Shown piece by piece: positions 1 to 9,287 of a stretch of DNA of 38,731 nt. Position 1 is the first letter of the stretch; every line of letters starts with the position of its first letter. The notes under the pieces are model-generated. The model searched no databases, was not told where the DNA came from, and worked only from the letters and a program-made list of their open reading frames with translations. Source of the DNA: an uncultured Desulfomonile sp. (lineage in GTDB: Bacteria; Desulfobacterota; Desulfomonilia; Desulfomonilales; Desulfomonilaceae); NCBI GenBank assembly GCA_903952205.1, contig CAJBEZ010000065.1, positions 1 through 38,731 on the forward strand, in the 5' to 3' direction. A program made the position numbers and the translations under genes.

Positions 1-10
1 GGAGGCAAAT

Positions 11-58
11 ATGAACAAAAAGCAAGACAAAACCCGCTCAGACCCCCCAAACACCTAG
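11..58 (+). other. 15-codon ORF with strong SD at window edge
   Basis: GGAGG at positions 1-5 precedes an ATG at 11 with good spacing and opens a 15-codon frame (MNKKQDKT...) that stops at 58. It lies antisense to the 3' end of the exported-protein gene. It may be a broken gene start or chance. No function can be given. Confidence 0.15.
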
Positions 59-649
59 CAACGTGAGCGAGTTGGGAACTTCCCGAGGCGAACTTGGGAA
101 AATAGTCCCGCCGACACACACTTGGGCGCGGAAAGGAAGACCAAACGACAGATCAATCCTGTTCTGGATCCCAGCGGACCCTTGCCGCCAGAAATTGTTC
201 AGGAATGGAAAGCCCCCTGTTGATGTAGAACTGGACGAATCAGCGTGGGCTTCACCGAACAGGATGTCATTCCTGGTTATAAATACGGGTAAAACATAGT
301 CAACCGACCACCAGGTCTGTCGGAGATTTCTTCCAAAAAGGTAGTTGAATCCAAACTGCAAGTTTGGAATGGTTGGCATCCAGTTCCGGACCCAGTCACT
401 TGAGAATGGTACGGTTTCAGATCCACCACCATACTGTGGACCGGCTGTTCCAGGCGGCGAATAAGGTCTGGATGGCGCCAGGTCAACCGGAAACGCGGGC
501 GTCCGTTGCGTGTACGTGGGTTGAACAGTCTGCGCCAAGCAAGTAGCACCGGAAAATACCACAAATAGCAGTATCAGGCTTGCGAATAACACATTGCCAA
601 ACCCAGAACAAACTACTCGACTATGAAATCTGCGACGCGTGACTTTCAT
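38..649 (-). CDS. Exported protein, possible truncated inverse-autotransporter-like barrel start
   Basis: 203 aa. The N-terminus is basic (MKVTRRRF) followed by a hydrophobic stretch at about residues 18-38 and an AQT cleavage-like site, so it looks exported. After a Pro/Gly-rich linker, the part from about residue 90 has alternating polar/aromatic strands (NLQFGFNYLFGRNL, WWSVDYVLPVF, ILFGEAHAD, NRIDLSFG). This resembles the opening strands of outer-membrane barrels of the inverse-autotransporter type that I know from related anaerobes. The protein ends after only a few strands (TLLGVWGV), so it is either a short relative or a gene cut off by a frameshift; the stop follows a run of six G. 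There is no strong ribosome binding site before the ATG. Family assignment is an inference; only the export signal is clearly seen. Confidence 0.5.
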   Translation of the reverse strand: MKVTRRRFHSRVVCSGFGNVLFASLILLFVVFSGATCLAQTVQPTYTQRTPAFPVDLAPSRPYSPPGTAGPQYGGGSETVPFSSDWVRNWMPTIPNLQFGFNYLFGRNLRQTWWSVDYVLPVFITRNDILFGEAHADSSSSTSTGGFPFLNNFWRQGSAGIQNRIDLSFGLPFRAQVCVGGTIFPSSPREVPNSLTLLGVWGV

Positions 650-818
650 TTTAACTCGACCCGTGAATGATTATTTTTAGTTTGATGTCTTTAAATAATA
701 TTTGAACAGAAAGATCAAGGCAAAAAACAAATGCCGAAATATTTTTAAAAAGAGATTTGACTCAGCATTACGCCATCTGAAATGTCTCTTTGCGAAATGA
801 AATTATCAGGAGGATATT

Positions 819-1121
819 ATGATCGCATGTGTTCCGTTAACCGTTGAGATGTTGAGCAATCGTCATGACATAGTCACAGGTTCGAGTGAAATGAGTTTTG
901 CGGAGGCCAGAAAACTGGCCGACGAAAAGGCAAAATTGACCCTTCTGGATCCGATGCTGCTGGCCTGGATGGACAGTAAAACGGGCCGTTTCAGCCCCAA
1001 TTTAGTCTGTTGCGATACAAGAAAGCCTTCATGGCTTATTTATGCTGAAACCCGAGGCGCCGAACTTTCTGTCAATGTCAACGATCTTTCTTATGTATTT
1101 GTTTACCGGTCTGGACTCTAG
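819..1121 (+). CDS. Small conserved protein, AF1514/DUF5619-like
   Basis: 100 aa, no signal peptide or membrane segment. The start is set by AGGAGG seven bases before the ATG. A helix-like segment EARKLADEKAKL (about residues 29-40) is followed by LLAWMDSKTGRFSPN, a CC pair (VCCD) and a strand-rich tail (WLIYAETRGAELSVNVNDLSYVF). This pattern matches my recollection of a small uncharacterised archaeal/deltaproteobacterial family (AF1514-type), but I could not compare it directly. It is monocistronic: the next gene is convergent. The function is unknown. Confidence 0.65.
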   Translation: MIACVPLTVEMLSNRHDIVTGSSEMSFAEARKLADEKAKLTLLDPMLLAWMDSKTGRFSPNLVCCDTRKPSWLIYAETRGAELSVNVNDLSYVFVYRSGL

Positions 1122-1193
1122 GTATCAAAAACCTGAGGGATAAAAGTCGATCACAGCGCCTGCTTTCAAGTAAACCAACTTGTTGCAGGGCTA

Positions 1194-2663
1194 TTAGTCT
1201 TCTGGTTTGTACGTGACGGATGGAATCGTAGCCTCCATGGGCAAACAGGTCTCCCACAGCATTGTCTTTTTTGTTTTGTCCATGGACATGTATATCCATT
1301 TATTGCCCATGAACCGATGAATTAGAAGACCGCACATGATCACAACCGACAGGGCCATACAGATCCAGACCCCGGTTGGGCCTGTTTCCAAGACATAGAT
1401 AGCAAAAAGGATAAATGGAATCCTGATCAGCCACATTCCGGTAAAGATAATCCTCATGGTTCCGAAAGTGTCTCCCGCTCCCTGCAATGCACCGGAGAGA
1501 GATATTCCCACAGCAAAAAATGGCTCAGCCAGCATATTGATGCGCAAGTATCTGGTCATCTCTTTCAGAACCTCAGGGTCGTTAGTCAGGAGGCCGGACA
1601 GTTCAGGCGCAAATATGAATATGGCTGCAGCCGGAATAAGTATTATGGAAAGGCATAACGCCGCGGTGGCTTTGGCGCCGTCTCTGGCCGCCTGTAAGTT
1701 TTTTCCGCCCAACCGGTTTCCGGTTACCACCGCTGCGGCCATGTTCAAAGCAAAAATTGGCAGAAAAATAATCGCCTCGATCCTAACCCCGGCCGCCATG
1801 GCAGCCAGGGCAGTGACCTGGGAGCCTTGCAGTTTGGTCACAAGAAAATAAACAACCAGGGTGCCTGCGTTCCAAGCCGTCTGTTGCAAGGCTGTAGGAA
1901 CGCCAAGCCGAACAAGATTTTTGATACACTTTCCGAGCGGCTTTCTAATCGAATCGCGAGTTATGCGAAACGGGCCGGTCAATATACTGGTAAGGTTCAG
2001 GATCATTCCCACTGTCGTGGCTAATGCGGTCGACCATGCAATCCCCTCATAACCCATGGACGGTAACGGCCCAAAACCGAATACCAGAACGAAAAGACAG
2101 ATCACATTAAGGATCGCGGCGGAACAGCTATTTATCATAGCTATTTTGACCCGCCCTGACGCTCTGAGTATTCCTCCTGATATGATCATGATGTAGGTAG
2201 GTATCAATACCAATGAAAATATCTCGATAAAACTTTCTGCAGTGGACCTGATCTCATTCGGCATTCCTGCAGCGCTTATCAATTCTGAAGAGTAAGTCGT
2301 GGCCAGAACTGTCATCACTCCTGACACAAGCAATCCCATGGTCAAGGAGTTGGCCGAAACATAGCCGACTCCCATCCGAGAATTAGCGCCGTAAGCCTGG
2401 GCAACCATTGAAACTGTCCCTACGGATATTGCGTTGGCGAGTATCATCAGGGTCCAGTATAGCTGTCCGACATACCCCATCGCCGCCAATATGTCCGAAC
2501 CTAGCATGCCCGCCACGTAGACATCGGCAATTCCAATTGAGAACTGAAAGAACATTACCAGAATCATGGGCCATGCTACAGCCCACGATTCTCTTACGTA
2601 CGGTTGAATGCCTCGTAGATTTAAAACAAGCAATTTCGGTCCTGCAAATTTAATATGCTGCAA
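1194..2663 (-). CDS. MATE-family multidrug/Na+ (or H+) antiporter
   Basis: About 489 aa with some twelve hydrophobic segments in two similar halves, as in MatE/NorM exporters. Typical pieces are ADVYVAGMLGSDILAAMGYVGQ in the first half, the VSMVAQAYGA motif after TM2 and the matching VVTGNRLGGKN in the second half. It would export cationic organic compounds in exchange for Na+ or H+ across the inner membrane. The start is uncertain. The frame begins with a TTG at 2663 with no clear SD, and a second TTG at 2633 has AGGA six bases upstream. No ATG precedes the first membrane helix. It is transcribed away from carB, with a 222-bp divergent intergenic region between them. Confidence 0.9.
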   Translation of the reverse strand: MQHIKFAGPKLLVLNLRGIQPYVRESWAVAWPMILVMFFQFSIGIADVYVAGMLGSDILAAMGYVGQLYWTLMILANAISVGTVSMVAQAYGANSRMGVGYVSANSLTMGLLVSGVMTVLATTYSSELISAAGMPNEIRSTAESFIEIFSLVLIPTYIMIISGGILRASGRVKIAMINSCSAAILNVICLFVLVFGFGPLPSMGYEGIAWSTALATTVGMILNLTSILTGPFRITRDSIRKPLGKCIKNLVRLGVPTALQQTAWNAGTLVVYFLVTKLQGSQVTALAAMAAGVRIEAIIFLPIFALNMAAAVVTGNRLGGKNLQAARDGAKATAALCLSIILIPAAAIFIFAPELSGLLTNDPEVLKEMTRYLRINMLAEPFFAVGISLSGALQGAGDTFGTMRIIFTGMWLIRIPFILFAIYVLETGPTGVWICMALSVVIMCGLLIHRFMGNKWIYMSMDKTKKTMLWETCLPMEATIPSVTYKPED

Positions 2664-2784
2664 ATTCGAAGCAACATGTATCTCGAAAAATGACTCCAGA
2701 CTTTCGGAAAAACCGTTACTCGATCCACAATGATTCTAGAAACCACTGGATAGTCAAAGTTACAATTGTCTACAGCGGTTATCC

Positions 2785-2813
2785 TTGAAATTTTGGTCTA
2801 ACAGCCATATAGT
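2785..2813 (+). promoter_or_regulatory. Sigma-70-type promoter for carB
   Basis: TTGAAA at 2785-2790, a 17-bp spacer and TATAGT at 2808-2813 lie about 73 bp before the carB ATG. Both boxes match the consensus at five of six positions. Confidence 0.6.
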
Positions 2814-2885
2814 CAACAAGATTTATCATCGTATTTTCCAAAGTTCGACTATTAATTACTCACGGTAGCGGAAGAGAATATTCTT

Positions 2886-5800
2886 ATGCCTAAAAGGAAA
2901 GACATCAAGTCAATTATGCTCATAGGGTCTGGACCTATAATTATAGGCCAGGCGTGTGAGTTTGATTATTCAGGAACCCAGGCTCTGAAGGCCTTGAAGG
3001 AAGAAGGATTCAGAGTAGTTCTGGTCAATTCAAATCCGGCTACAATCATGACGGACCCTGAATTTGCCGACGCCACGTACATCGAGCCTCTCAAACTGGA
3101 CGTTCTGGCGAACATTATAGCAAAAGAACGGCCTGACGCTCTATTGCCGACACTAGGTGGGCAGACCGCGCTGAATAGATCCGTTGAACTCCACGAGGCC
3201 GGCGTGCTTGAACGATATGGAGTCGAACTCATAGGCGCGGGAATAGAAGCCATCAACAAAGCGGAGGATCGAGAACAGTTTAAGGTGGCAATGAGTAACA
3301 TAGGGCTGGATCTTCCCAAGAGCGGTTACGCCGAATCGCTGACCGCCGCATGGCGGATTGCCAGGCAGGTTGGTTTCCCCAACGTTATAAGACCATCTTT
3401 TACTCTTGGCGGCACAGGAGGCAGCATAGCCTTTAATGAAGAAAATTTCGAGCGGCTTGCCCTGCTGGGACTGGAAGCTTCTCCCGTTAATCGCATCCTG
3501 GTGGAGGAATCTGTCCTCGGATGGAAAGAGTTTGAACTCGAGGTGATGCGCGATGTAGCGGACAATGTTGTAATCATTTGTTCGATAGAGAACTTTGATC
3601 CAATGGGGGTTCACACTGGTGATTCTATAACCGTCGCCCCGGCGCAGACCTTGACCGACAAGGAATATCAGATCCTGAGGGATCAATCCGTAGCAATCAT
3701 CAGGGAGATCGGAGTCGATACCGGGGGTTCCAACATCCAGTTCGCTGTTCATCCCGATAATGGCAGGGTAGTGGTAATCGAGATGAATCCCAGAGTCAGC
3801 AGATCCAGCGCTCTGGCCTCGAAGGCCACAGGCTTCCCAATTGCAAAGATAGCGGCCAAACTGGCTGTAGGTTACACTCTGGACGAGCTTGCCAATGACA
3901 TCACACTGAAAACCCCGGCCTCTTTTGAACCAACGATAGACTATGTTGTTACAAAGATACCGCGTTTCACATTTGAAAAATTTCCAGGGGCAGATACTAC
4001 GCTGGGGACTCAAATGAAATCAGTCGGTGAGGTAATGGCTATCGGCCGGACATTCAAAGAGTCCCTGCAAAAGGCTATTCGATCGCTGGAAATCGATGTT
4101 TACGGTTTTGAACAGATTCTTGACGCTGGTTTGTCCAAAGACGAGATCCTGGCAAAGCTCAGAATCCCCACGCCCGATCGCCTGTGGCAGATAGGAGACG
4201 CACTGCGCTCCGGAATAAGTATCCCGGAAGTATATTCCGCTTCGAAGATTGATCCATGGTTCTTGGACCAGGTCCGTCAAATCATTGACATGGAATCTGA
4301 AATTGTCCAACCAGGCTGGATCGACGGCCCAGATTGTACTGATAACCTTCGTAAAGTCAAGGCAATGGGTTTTTCAGACATTCGAATATCCGAACTTCTA
4401 AACCTCAAGGAAGATCTTGTCCGTGATCTCAGATACAAGAATGGCGTAAGGCCGGTGTACAAAAGGGTTGATACTTGCGCTGCAGAGTTTGAGGCCCATA
4501 CTCCTTATCTGTATTCGTCTTACGAAGACGAGGATGAGTCAGGGGTTACAGACAAGAAGAAAATAATGATACTCGGAGGTGGGCCGAACAGAATAGGGCA
4601 GGGCATAGAGTTCGATTATTGCTGTGTGCATGGTGTGTTCGCCCTTGAAGAAGACGGCTTCGAGACAATCATGGTCAACTGCAATCCTGAAACTGTCAGC
4701 ACCGACTATGACACATCAGATCGTTTATATTTTGAACCTTTGACACTGGAAGATGTTCTCGAGATAGTTGATAAAGAAAAACCCGATGGAGTCATTATAC
4801 AGTTTGGGGGCCAAACGCCCCTCAAGTTGGCGCTTCCTTTATGGAAGGCGGGTGTTCCTATAATAGGAACTTCACCGGACGCTATAGACCGCGCGGAAGA
4901 CAGGAAACGTTTTAAGGAAATGCTAATTGGTCTCGGGCTGAACCAACCGCCAAACGACATTGCGCATTCTTATGAAGAGGTGATGGAAGTCGCCGGAAGG
5001 ATAGGATATCCATTGGTGGTCAGGCCGTCCTATGTCCTCGGCGGTCGTGCGATGGAAATTGTTCATGATAAAGAGGACTTGGTACAGTACCTCACCTCAG
5101 TAGTAAAAGCCTCTCCTGACCACCCAATTCTAGTGGATGGATACCTCACTGGCGCTGTTGAAATCGATGTCGACGCTGTGTCGGACGGAGAAACCGTCGT
5201 GATCGGGGGAATCATGGAACACATAGAGGAAGCTGGTGTGCATTCCGGTGATTCTTCGTGTTCGCTGCCTCCATACAATCTTGGAAGATACCACCTTGAC
5301 GAGATAAGAAGAATCACCAAAATGCTGGCTCTGGAATTAAAAGTCAAAGGTTTGATGAATCTTCAGCTCGCGCTCAAGGATGGTGAGGTTTATGTCTTGG
5401 AGGTCAATCCCAGGGCTTCCAGGACCATTCCGTTTGTTTCCAAAGCCATAGGCGTTCCTCTAGCGAAAATCGGCGCTCGTGTCATGGCCGGCAAAACGTT
5501 GGAAGAACTCGGATACACCAATGAAATAATTCCGGATCACGTAAGTGTGAAAGAATCTGTATTCCCATTCATAAAATTCCCCGGAGTTGATGTTGTCCTC
5601 GGGCCTGAAATGAAGTCTACCGGTGAAGTCATGGGGATAGATTTGGAGTTTGGACAGGCCTTTCTGAAGGCCCAGTACAGCACTGAATTTCCTGTTCCAA
5701 CCGGTGGCGGGGTGTTTTTAAGCGTAGCTGGTCGAGACAAGGCCAAGGCTGTAATAGTGGCCAGGCGACTCAGTCAATGCGGATTCTCTTTTGTATGCAC

Positions 5801-6149
5801 TGAAGGAACAGCGGCGGCTCTCAAGGCCGCAGGCATCTCATGCTCAGTAGTGGGAAAAGTTCACGAGGAAGGTCTGCCGGATGTGACAGACCTCATAAAG
5901 AACAACGAAATTGTGCTGGTCATAAATACATCAGCGGACAAGAAATCTTTCAAGGATTCCTTTGATATAAGACTGTCGGCATTGAATCACAATGTGCCTT
6001 ATTTCACTACACTTGCAGGGGCTAACGCTCTTTCACTGGGCTTGAAGAGTGTCTGCCGGGGAGACGAATTCAAGGTGATGTCTCTGCAGGAATATCACAG
6101 GTTTGCGCTGGCCGGCCGATTGTCGCCATGTTTTTCAGATGAGTATTAG
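2886..6149 (+). CDS. carB: Carbamoyl-phosphate synthase large chain
   Basis: 1087 aa, full family length. It makes carbamoyl phosphate from bicarbonate, two ATP and glutamine-derived ammonia, feeding pyrimidine and arginine synthesis in the cytoplasm; the glutaminase partner CarA is not in this window. It shows the two homologous ATP-grasp halves, each opened by a nucleotide-binding glycine loop ([18 protein letters not shown] at about residue 13 and [18 protein letters not shown] at about 565). Matching substrate loops are [11 protein letters not shown] and [11 protein letters not shown], and metal loops are [12 protein letters not shown] and [14 protein letters not shown]-terminal MGS-like allosteric domain (about 935-1087) follows. 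The ATG is preceded by GGAAGAG. A Memo-family gene follows 82 bp downstream. Confidence 0.98.
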   Translation: MPKRKDIKSIMLIGSGPIIIGQACEFDYSGTQALKALKEEGFRVVLVNSNPATIMTDPEFADATYIEPLKLDVLANIIAKERPDALLPTLGGQTALNRSVELHEAGVLERYGVELIGAGIEAINKAEDREQFKVAMSNIGLDLPKSGYAESLTAAWRIARQVGFPNVIRPSFTLGGTGGSIAFNEENFERLALLGLEASPVNRILVEESVLGWKEFELEVMRDVADNVVIICSIENFDPMGVHTGDSITVAPAQTLTDKEYQILRDQSVAIIREIGVDTGGSNIQFAVHPDNGRVVVIEMNPRVSRSSALASKATGFPIAKIAAKLAVGYTLDELANDITLKTPASFEPTIDYVVTKIPRFTFEKFPGADTTLGTQMKSVGEVMAIGRTFKESLQKAIRSLEIDVYGFEQILDAGLSKDEILAKLRIPTPDRLWQIGDALRSGISIPEVYSASKIDPWFLDQVRQIIDMESEIVQPGWIDGPDCTDNLRKVKAMGFSDIRISELLNLKEDLVRDLRYKNGVRPVYKRVDTCAAEFEAHTPYLYSSYEDEDESGVTDKKKIMILGGGPNRIGQGIEFDYCCVHGVFALEEDGFETIMVNCNPETVSTDYDTSDRLYFEPLTLEDVLEIVDKEKPDGVIIQFGGQTPLKLALPLWKAGVPIIGTSPDAIDRAEDRKRFKEMLIGLGLNQPPNDIAHSYEEVMEVAGRIGYPLVVRPSYVLGGRAMEIVHDKEDLVQYLTSVVKASPDHPILVDGYLTGAVEIDVDAVSDGETVVIGGIMEHIEEAGVHSGDSSCSLPPYNLGRYHLDEIRRITKMLALELKVKGLMNLQLALKDGEVYVLEVNPRASRTIPFVSKAIGVPLAKIGARVMAGKTLEELGYTNEIIPDHVSVKESVFPFIKFPGVDVVLGPEMKSTGEVMGIDLEFGQAFLKAQYSTEFPVPTGGGVFLSVAGRDKAKAVIVARRLSQCGFSFVCTEGTAAALKAAGISCSVVGKVHEEGLPDVTDLIKNNEIVLVINTSADKKSFKDSFDIRLSALNHNVPYFTTLAGANALSLGLKSVCRGDEFKVMSLQEYHRFALAGRLSPCFSDEY

Positions 6150-6231
6150 TGATCATTTTTTTGATTCAACGAGATGTGTGTGGAATTCTTAGAGGATTGC
6201 CAGTCGGAATAAGTCTTGAGGGGGTATATTG

Positions 6232-7068
6232 ATGAGCGTCAGAAGAAGAATGTTGCCGTCAGGCTGGTATCCAAAATCGGCAGATGAATGCCGGGATGAA
6301 ATCAATAGCTTCCTGGTTGGTTTTGATCCTCCTGAAGGCCACTGGATAGCGGGTGTTGCCCCGCACGCAGGATGGGCTTTTTCCGGTCGGGCCGCTGCAA
6401 AAGTTGTCAAGACACTTTCTTTGATGGGTGACGTGGATAGGGTAGTAGTTTTTGGGGGACACCTTCCCGGGGGATACGCTCCTGTAGCGTATGTGGAAGA
6501 TTCAGTGGAGACCCCATTTGGCTTTAAATCGATAGACATGGAGTGCACGCTCAAACTCGTCAATAGCGGACAGGCTGTGGCCGCTGGAAGCAATTTCTCA
6601 GACAACACTATTGAGGTGCAACTCCCGCTTGTCGGCTATTTCTTCCCAAACGCGAAGATTGTAGCTGTACACTCGCCGTCATCCGACAAAGCGATAAATC
6701 TGGCCCGGGATGTAAAAACTCTCCTTGATGAGAAAGGTTTGTCGGCCGTTTTTTTGGGATCGGCTGATTTGACTCATTATGGCCCCAATTATGGTTTTTC
6801 TCCAAAAGGTACCGGAGCGTCTTCGGTAAAGTGGGTCAAAGAAGAGAATGACCAAATACTGCTTGAGAATGCTGTTCACATGAAGGCCTATGAATTGATC
6901 AACGATGCCGCCATTCGTCATAATACATGTTCGGCAGGTCCGATCGCATCGATTATAGAAATGGCCAGGCTGCATGGAGTGAGCCAGGGGCGGCTACTCG
7001 ACTATTATACAAGTTACGATGTGATACCGGGACCCAGTTTTGTTGGATACGCTTCGATAGTATATTGA
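6232..7068 (+). CDS. amrB: Memo-family protein (AmmeMemoRadiSam system protein B)
   Basis: 278 aa from the ATG at 6232; a TTG immediately before it could also be read, but GAGGGGG fits the ATG. The Memo fold's conserved residues are present: His in APHAGW, His in FGGHLPGG, His in SADLTHYG, and Cys in TCSAGPI. These correspond to the residues lining the metal/active-site cleft known in human Memo. IEVQLPLV and the LLDYYTSYD tail are also typical. In many anaerobes it sits beside an AMMECR1 protein and a radical SAM protein; neither is seen here. The biochemical role is unresolved in general. Confidence 0.9.
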   Translation: MSVRRRMLPSGWYPKSADECRDEINSFLVGFDPPEGHWIAGVAPHAGWAFSGRAAAKVVKTLSLMGDVDRVVVFGGHLPGGYAPVAYVEDSVETPFGFKSIDMECTLKLVNSGQAVAAGSNFSDNTIEVQLPLVGYFFPNAKIVAVHSPSSDKAINLARDVKTLLDEKGLSAVFLGSADLTHYGPNYGFSPKGTGASSVKWVKEENDQILLENAVHMKAYELINDAAIRHNTCSAGPIASIIEMARLHGVSQGRLLDYYTSYDVIPGPSFVGYASIVY

Positions 7069-7169
7069 TCTGGTTTATTGGTGTGAATTCAGACAAGAGC
7101 AGAACATTCGGCCGCGGGAAATGATGAATTCAGAATATTTTATAAGAATCGAGTTCCTGTTTTTGAGCC

Positions 7170-7868
7170 ATGAAGATCATGATCAATAAAAAGAATGACT
7201 CTTACACAAGATTCCTGACAAGCCCGAATAATCCACATTTCGTCATCACGATGATGCTGTTCGGACTCATACTCCTCAACCCCTTCGTGCCGGATTACGC
7301 CGTTCACCTAATCTTTCTTACAGCCGCGTTCTATTCGGCTGTCCTTCTGAGCGGCGACACACCACGGATTCGGAGGGCGGTCATCTGCCTGGGAGCGCTC
7401 GTCGTGGCCAGCATGATCGTTCTGGAGTATGTGGCCAAACACGGGATAGACCATCTGCTACGAGTTGCTTTAATTGGGCAATTTCTCACGGTGTTTATTT
7501 TTCTGGCTTATTGTGTGTGCATAAGTCTTCTTTTGCTGTTGAAGATACAATGTATTTCCGCAAGAGAGATATTTGCCACTGTTAATTTGTACCTAATACT
7601 TGGATTCACCTGGGCGTACGGATACATGCTCTTGCAAGCGCACGACCCTGGTTCGTTCAATTTGAGCGCCGCCAATCAAGGTGTCGGCGTGCAAATGGTG
7701 TATTTTAGTTTTGTAACCCTGACCACACTGGGGTTTGGCGATATAACTCCTTTGAGCCGGGTTGCCCATATGCTCACCGTGACTGAGGCGATCATCGGAA
7801 ATCTCTATGTCGCTGTGGTGGTGACCTATTTGCTGAGCGTACATTTTGATCAAAGAATAAAGTCGTGA
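7170..7868 (+). CDS. Potassium-channel-like (Ion_trans_2) membrane protein
   Basis: 232 aa with about six hydrophobic segments. The last two flank a pore loop with the selectivity-filter-like sequence TLTTLGFGD at about residues 185-193, followed by a final helix ending about ten residues before the C-terminus. The filter is the GFG variant of GYGD, which is found in K+-conducting and some non-selective channels. There is no cytoplasmic RCK or cyclic-nucleotide domain. The first ATG (7170) is used; another ATG lies three codons in, and neither has a strong SD. It stands alone, about 100 bp after the Memo gene. Confidence 0.8.
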   Translation: MKIMINKKNDSYTRFLTSPNNPHFVITMMLFGLILLNPFVPDYAVHLIFLTAAFYSAVLLSGDTPRIRRAVICLGALVVASMIVLEYVAKHGIDHLLRVALIGQFLTVFIFLAYCVCISLLLLLKIQCISAREIFATVNLYLILGFTWAYGYMLLQAHDPGSFNLSAANQGVGVQMVYFSFVTLTTLGFGDITPLSRVAHMLTVTEAIIGNLYVAVVVTYLLSVHFDQRIKS

Positions 7869-7875
7869 CTTTCAA

Positions 7876-7905
7876 TTGACCTTGCCGTATGACAGGATGC
7901 ATTAT
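7876..7905 (+). promoter_or_regulatory. Candidate promoter for the HAE1-type RND pump
   Basis: TTGACC at 7876-7881, an 18-bp spacer and CATTAT at 7900-7905 lie directly after the channel gene and about 180 bp before the adaptor ATG. Confidence 0.35.
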
Positions 7906-8023
7906 TGGCTTTTGTGATATGAGCGGTTGGTATATCAATAGTTTTGTTTTCTTTTGCCGCCCACCAACTTGACCCAAATGGCGTATAAAAGAAAGCGGAA
8001 AATCGGTTAGATAAAGCCGGATA

Positions 8024-8053
8024 CTTCCACTGAGAGCGGGAAACCCGTGGAAG
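8024..8053 (+). promoter_or_regulatory. Stem-loop in the RND pump leader
   Basis: CTTCCAC (8024-8030) pairs perfectly with GTGGAAG (8047-8053). Inside, GGG-AAA-CCC (8038-8046) forms a second stem stacked on the first, leaving a seven-base bulge TGAGAGC on the 5' side. It ends about 30 bases before the adaptor ATG and has no U-run, so it is not a classical terminator. No known riboswitch class was convincingly matched. Confidence 0.4.
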
Positions 8054-8084
8054 AGCGCCAATAGGAGATTGAGGGAGCCGTAGG

Positions 8085-9275
8085 ATGCCATTCGTGAGGT
8101 TTCAAAAACTGTCGGCTATTTTATTGGCTACATTGTGGTTTATTGTGGGACTTTACGGGTGCGGGAGCGCACCGCAACTGGAGGTTCTTCCGCCTCCGGA
8201 GGTTATTGTAAGCCACCCACTGGAGAAGAATGTAACCGAGTTCCTCGAGTTTAGGGGGATAGCGGAGGCCCGGGAGTTTGTAGAGGTTCGGGCCAGGGCT
8301 GAAGGCTGGCTCGACAAAGTGAATTTTGAGCCCGGATCTCGAGTCAATAGCGGATCTCTGCTCTTTGTCATCGATCCAAGGCCATATCAAGTCAGGGTTG
8401 ATCAAAGCTTAGCCGCTCTCAAAGGGCAGGAAGCTGAATTGCTCCTCAAGCAGGCAAACCTGAGGAGAGCCCAGCAGCTCCTTTCAACCAGCTCAATAAG
8501 CCAGCAACAATTCGATGTGCAGAGCGCTGAGGAAGCGGTGGCGAGATCACAGGTGGGTATTGCCGAAGCAGCCGTGGAAAAGGCCAATCTGGAACTTTCT
8601 TACACTCGTATCACGGCGCCGATAAACGGAAGGCTCAGTCGAAATTACGTCGATGTGGGAAATCTTGTAGGAGCCAAAGAAAAAACACTGCTTACCGAGA
8701 TTATTAACGACGACACTATTTTCGTCTATTTTGACGTTAGCGAACGTGACTTTCTTATGCTCATGAGGAGATGGCCAAGGATTCAGACAAAAACTCCCTC
8801 CAACCTGGACAAACCAGCGGCTTATTTGCTTCTTGCAGATCAATCCGGGATTCCCCACGAAGGGCGGATAGATTATGTCGAACCCCGGTTAGATCCAAGC
8901 ACAGGAACCCTCAGGGTTAGGGCTGTCTTCCCCAATGAAAATCGGCTCCTTGTATCTGGACTCTTCGGTCGCGTTCGTGTTCGCTTGGGGGAGAAGAAAG
9001 CGTTGCTAGTGCCCGAACTCGCAGTAGGTGTCGCTCAGGCGGGTAGATTTGTTCTTGTGGTGAACGAGGACAATTTTGTTGAGCAGCGACTGGTGGAAAC
9101 CGGGCAGCTTGAAGGTACCCTACGTGTCATAGAAAAAGGGCTGAAACCTGATGAGAGAGTTGTCGTTAACGCCATCCAACGTGCGACTCCGGGCGCAAAG
9201 GTCACACCCAGGCAAACCTCCATCGAGCCCGCTCCCCAAGGACCCGGCACGACGACTCAATCTTCCGGCATGTAA
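8085..9275 (+). CDS. RND periplasmic adaptor lipoprotein (AcrA/MexA type)
   Basis: 396 aa. It has a lipoprotein signal with a lipobox-like LYGC, Cys26 being the predicted lipidated residue. The membrane-fusion layout follows: a lipoyl half (VEVRARAEGWLDKVNFEPGSRV at about 65-85), an alpha-helical hairpin (about 105-165), the second lipoyl half (LSYTRITAPINGRLSRN), a beta-barrel and a membrane-proximal domain ending near ATPGAKVTPRQ. It would link the inner-membrane pump to an outer-membrane channel. The permease gene starts 12 bp after its stop, so the two are one operon. GGGAG precedes the ATG. Confidence 0.95.
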   Translation: MPFVRFQKLSAILLATLWFIVGLYGCGSAPQLEVLPPPEVIVSHPLEKNVTEFLEFRGIAEAREFVEVRARAEGWLDKVNFEPGSRVNSGSLLFVIDPRPYQVRVDQSLAALKGQEAELLLKQANLRRAQQLLSTSSISQQQFDVQSAEEAVARSQVGIAEAAVEKANLELSYTRITAPINGRLSRNYVDVGNLVGAKEKTLLTEIINDDTIFVYFDVSERDFLMLMRRWPRIQTKTPSNLDKPAAYLLLADQSGIPHEGRIDYVEPRLDPSTGTLRVRAVFPNENRLLVSGLFGRVRVRLGEKKALLVPELAVGVAQAGRFVLVVNEDNFVEQRLVETGQLEGTLRVIEKGLKPDERVVVNAIQRATPGAKVTPRQTSIEPAPQGPGTTTQSSGM

Positions 9276-9287
9276 TCGAGGCTCAAA

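Noticed and set aside
3153-4013. 286-codon open frame on the minus strand inside carB
   Set aside because: Antisense to a highly conserved carB region; no SD, no family pattern, and a composition expected from reading a coding strand backwards.
2886-7868. carB, Memo and channel genes as one functional operon
   Set aside because: Gaps of about 80 and 100 bp and unrelated functions; shared direction alone is weak evidence.
8000-8084. Cobalamin-riboswitch-like words (CCACTG...GGAAG...GCCAATAGGAGA) before the RND adaptor
   Set aside because: The upstream core and the B12 box of that class are missing; the AGGAGA word is more simply part of the translation-initiation region.
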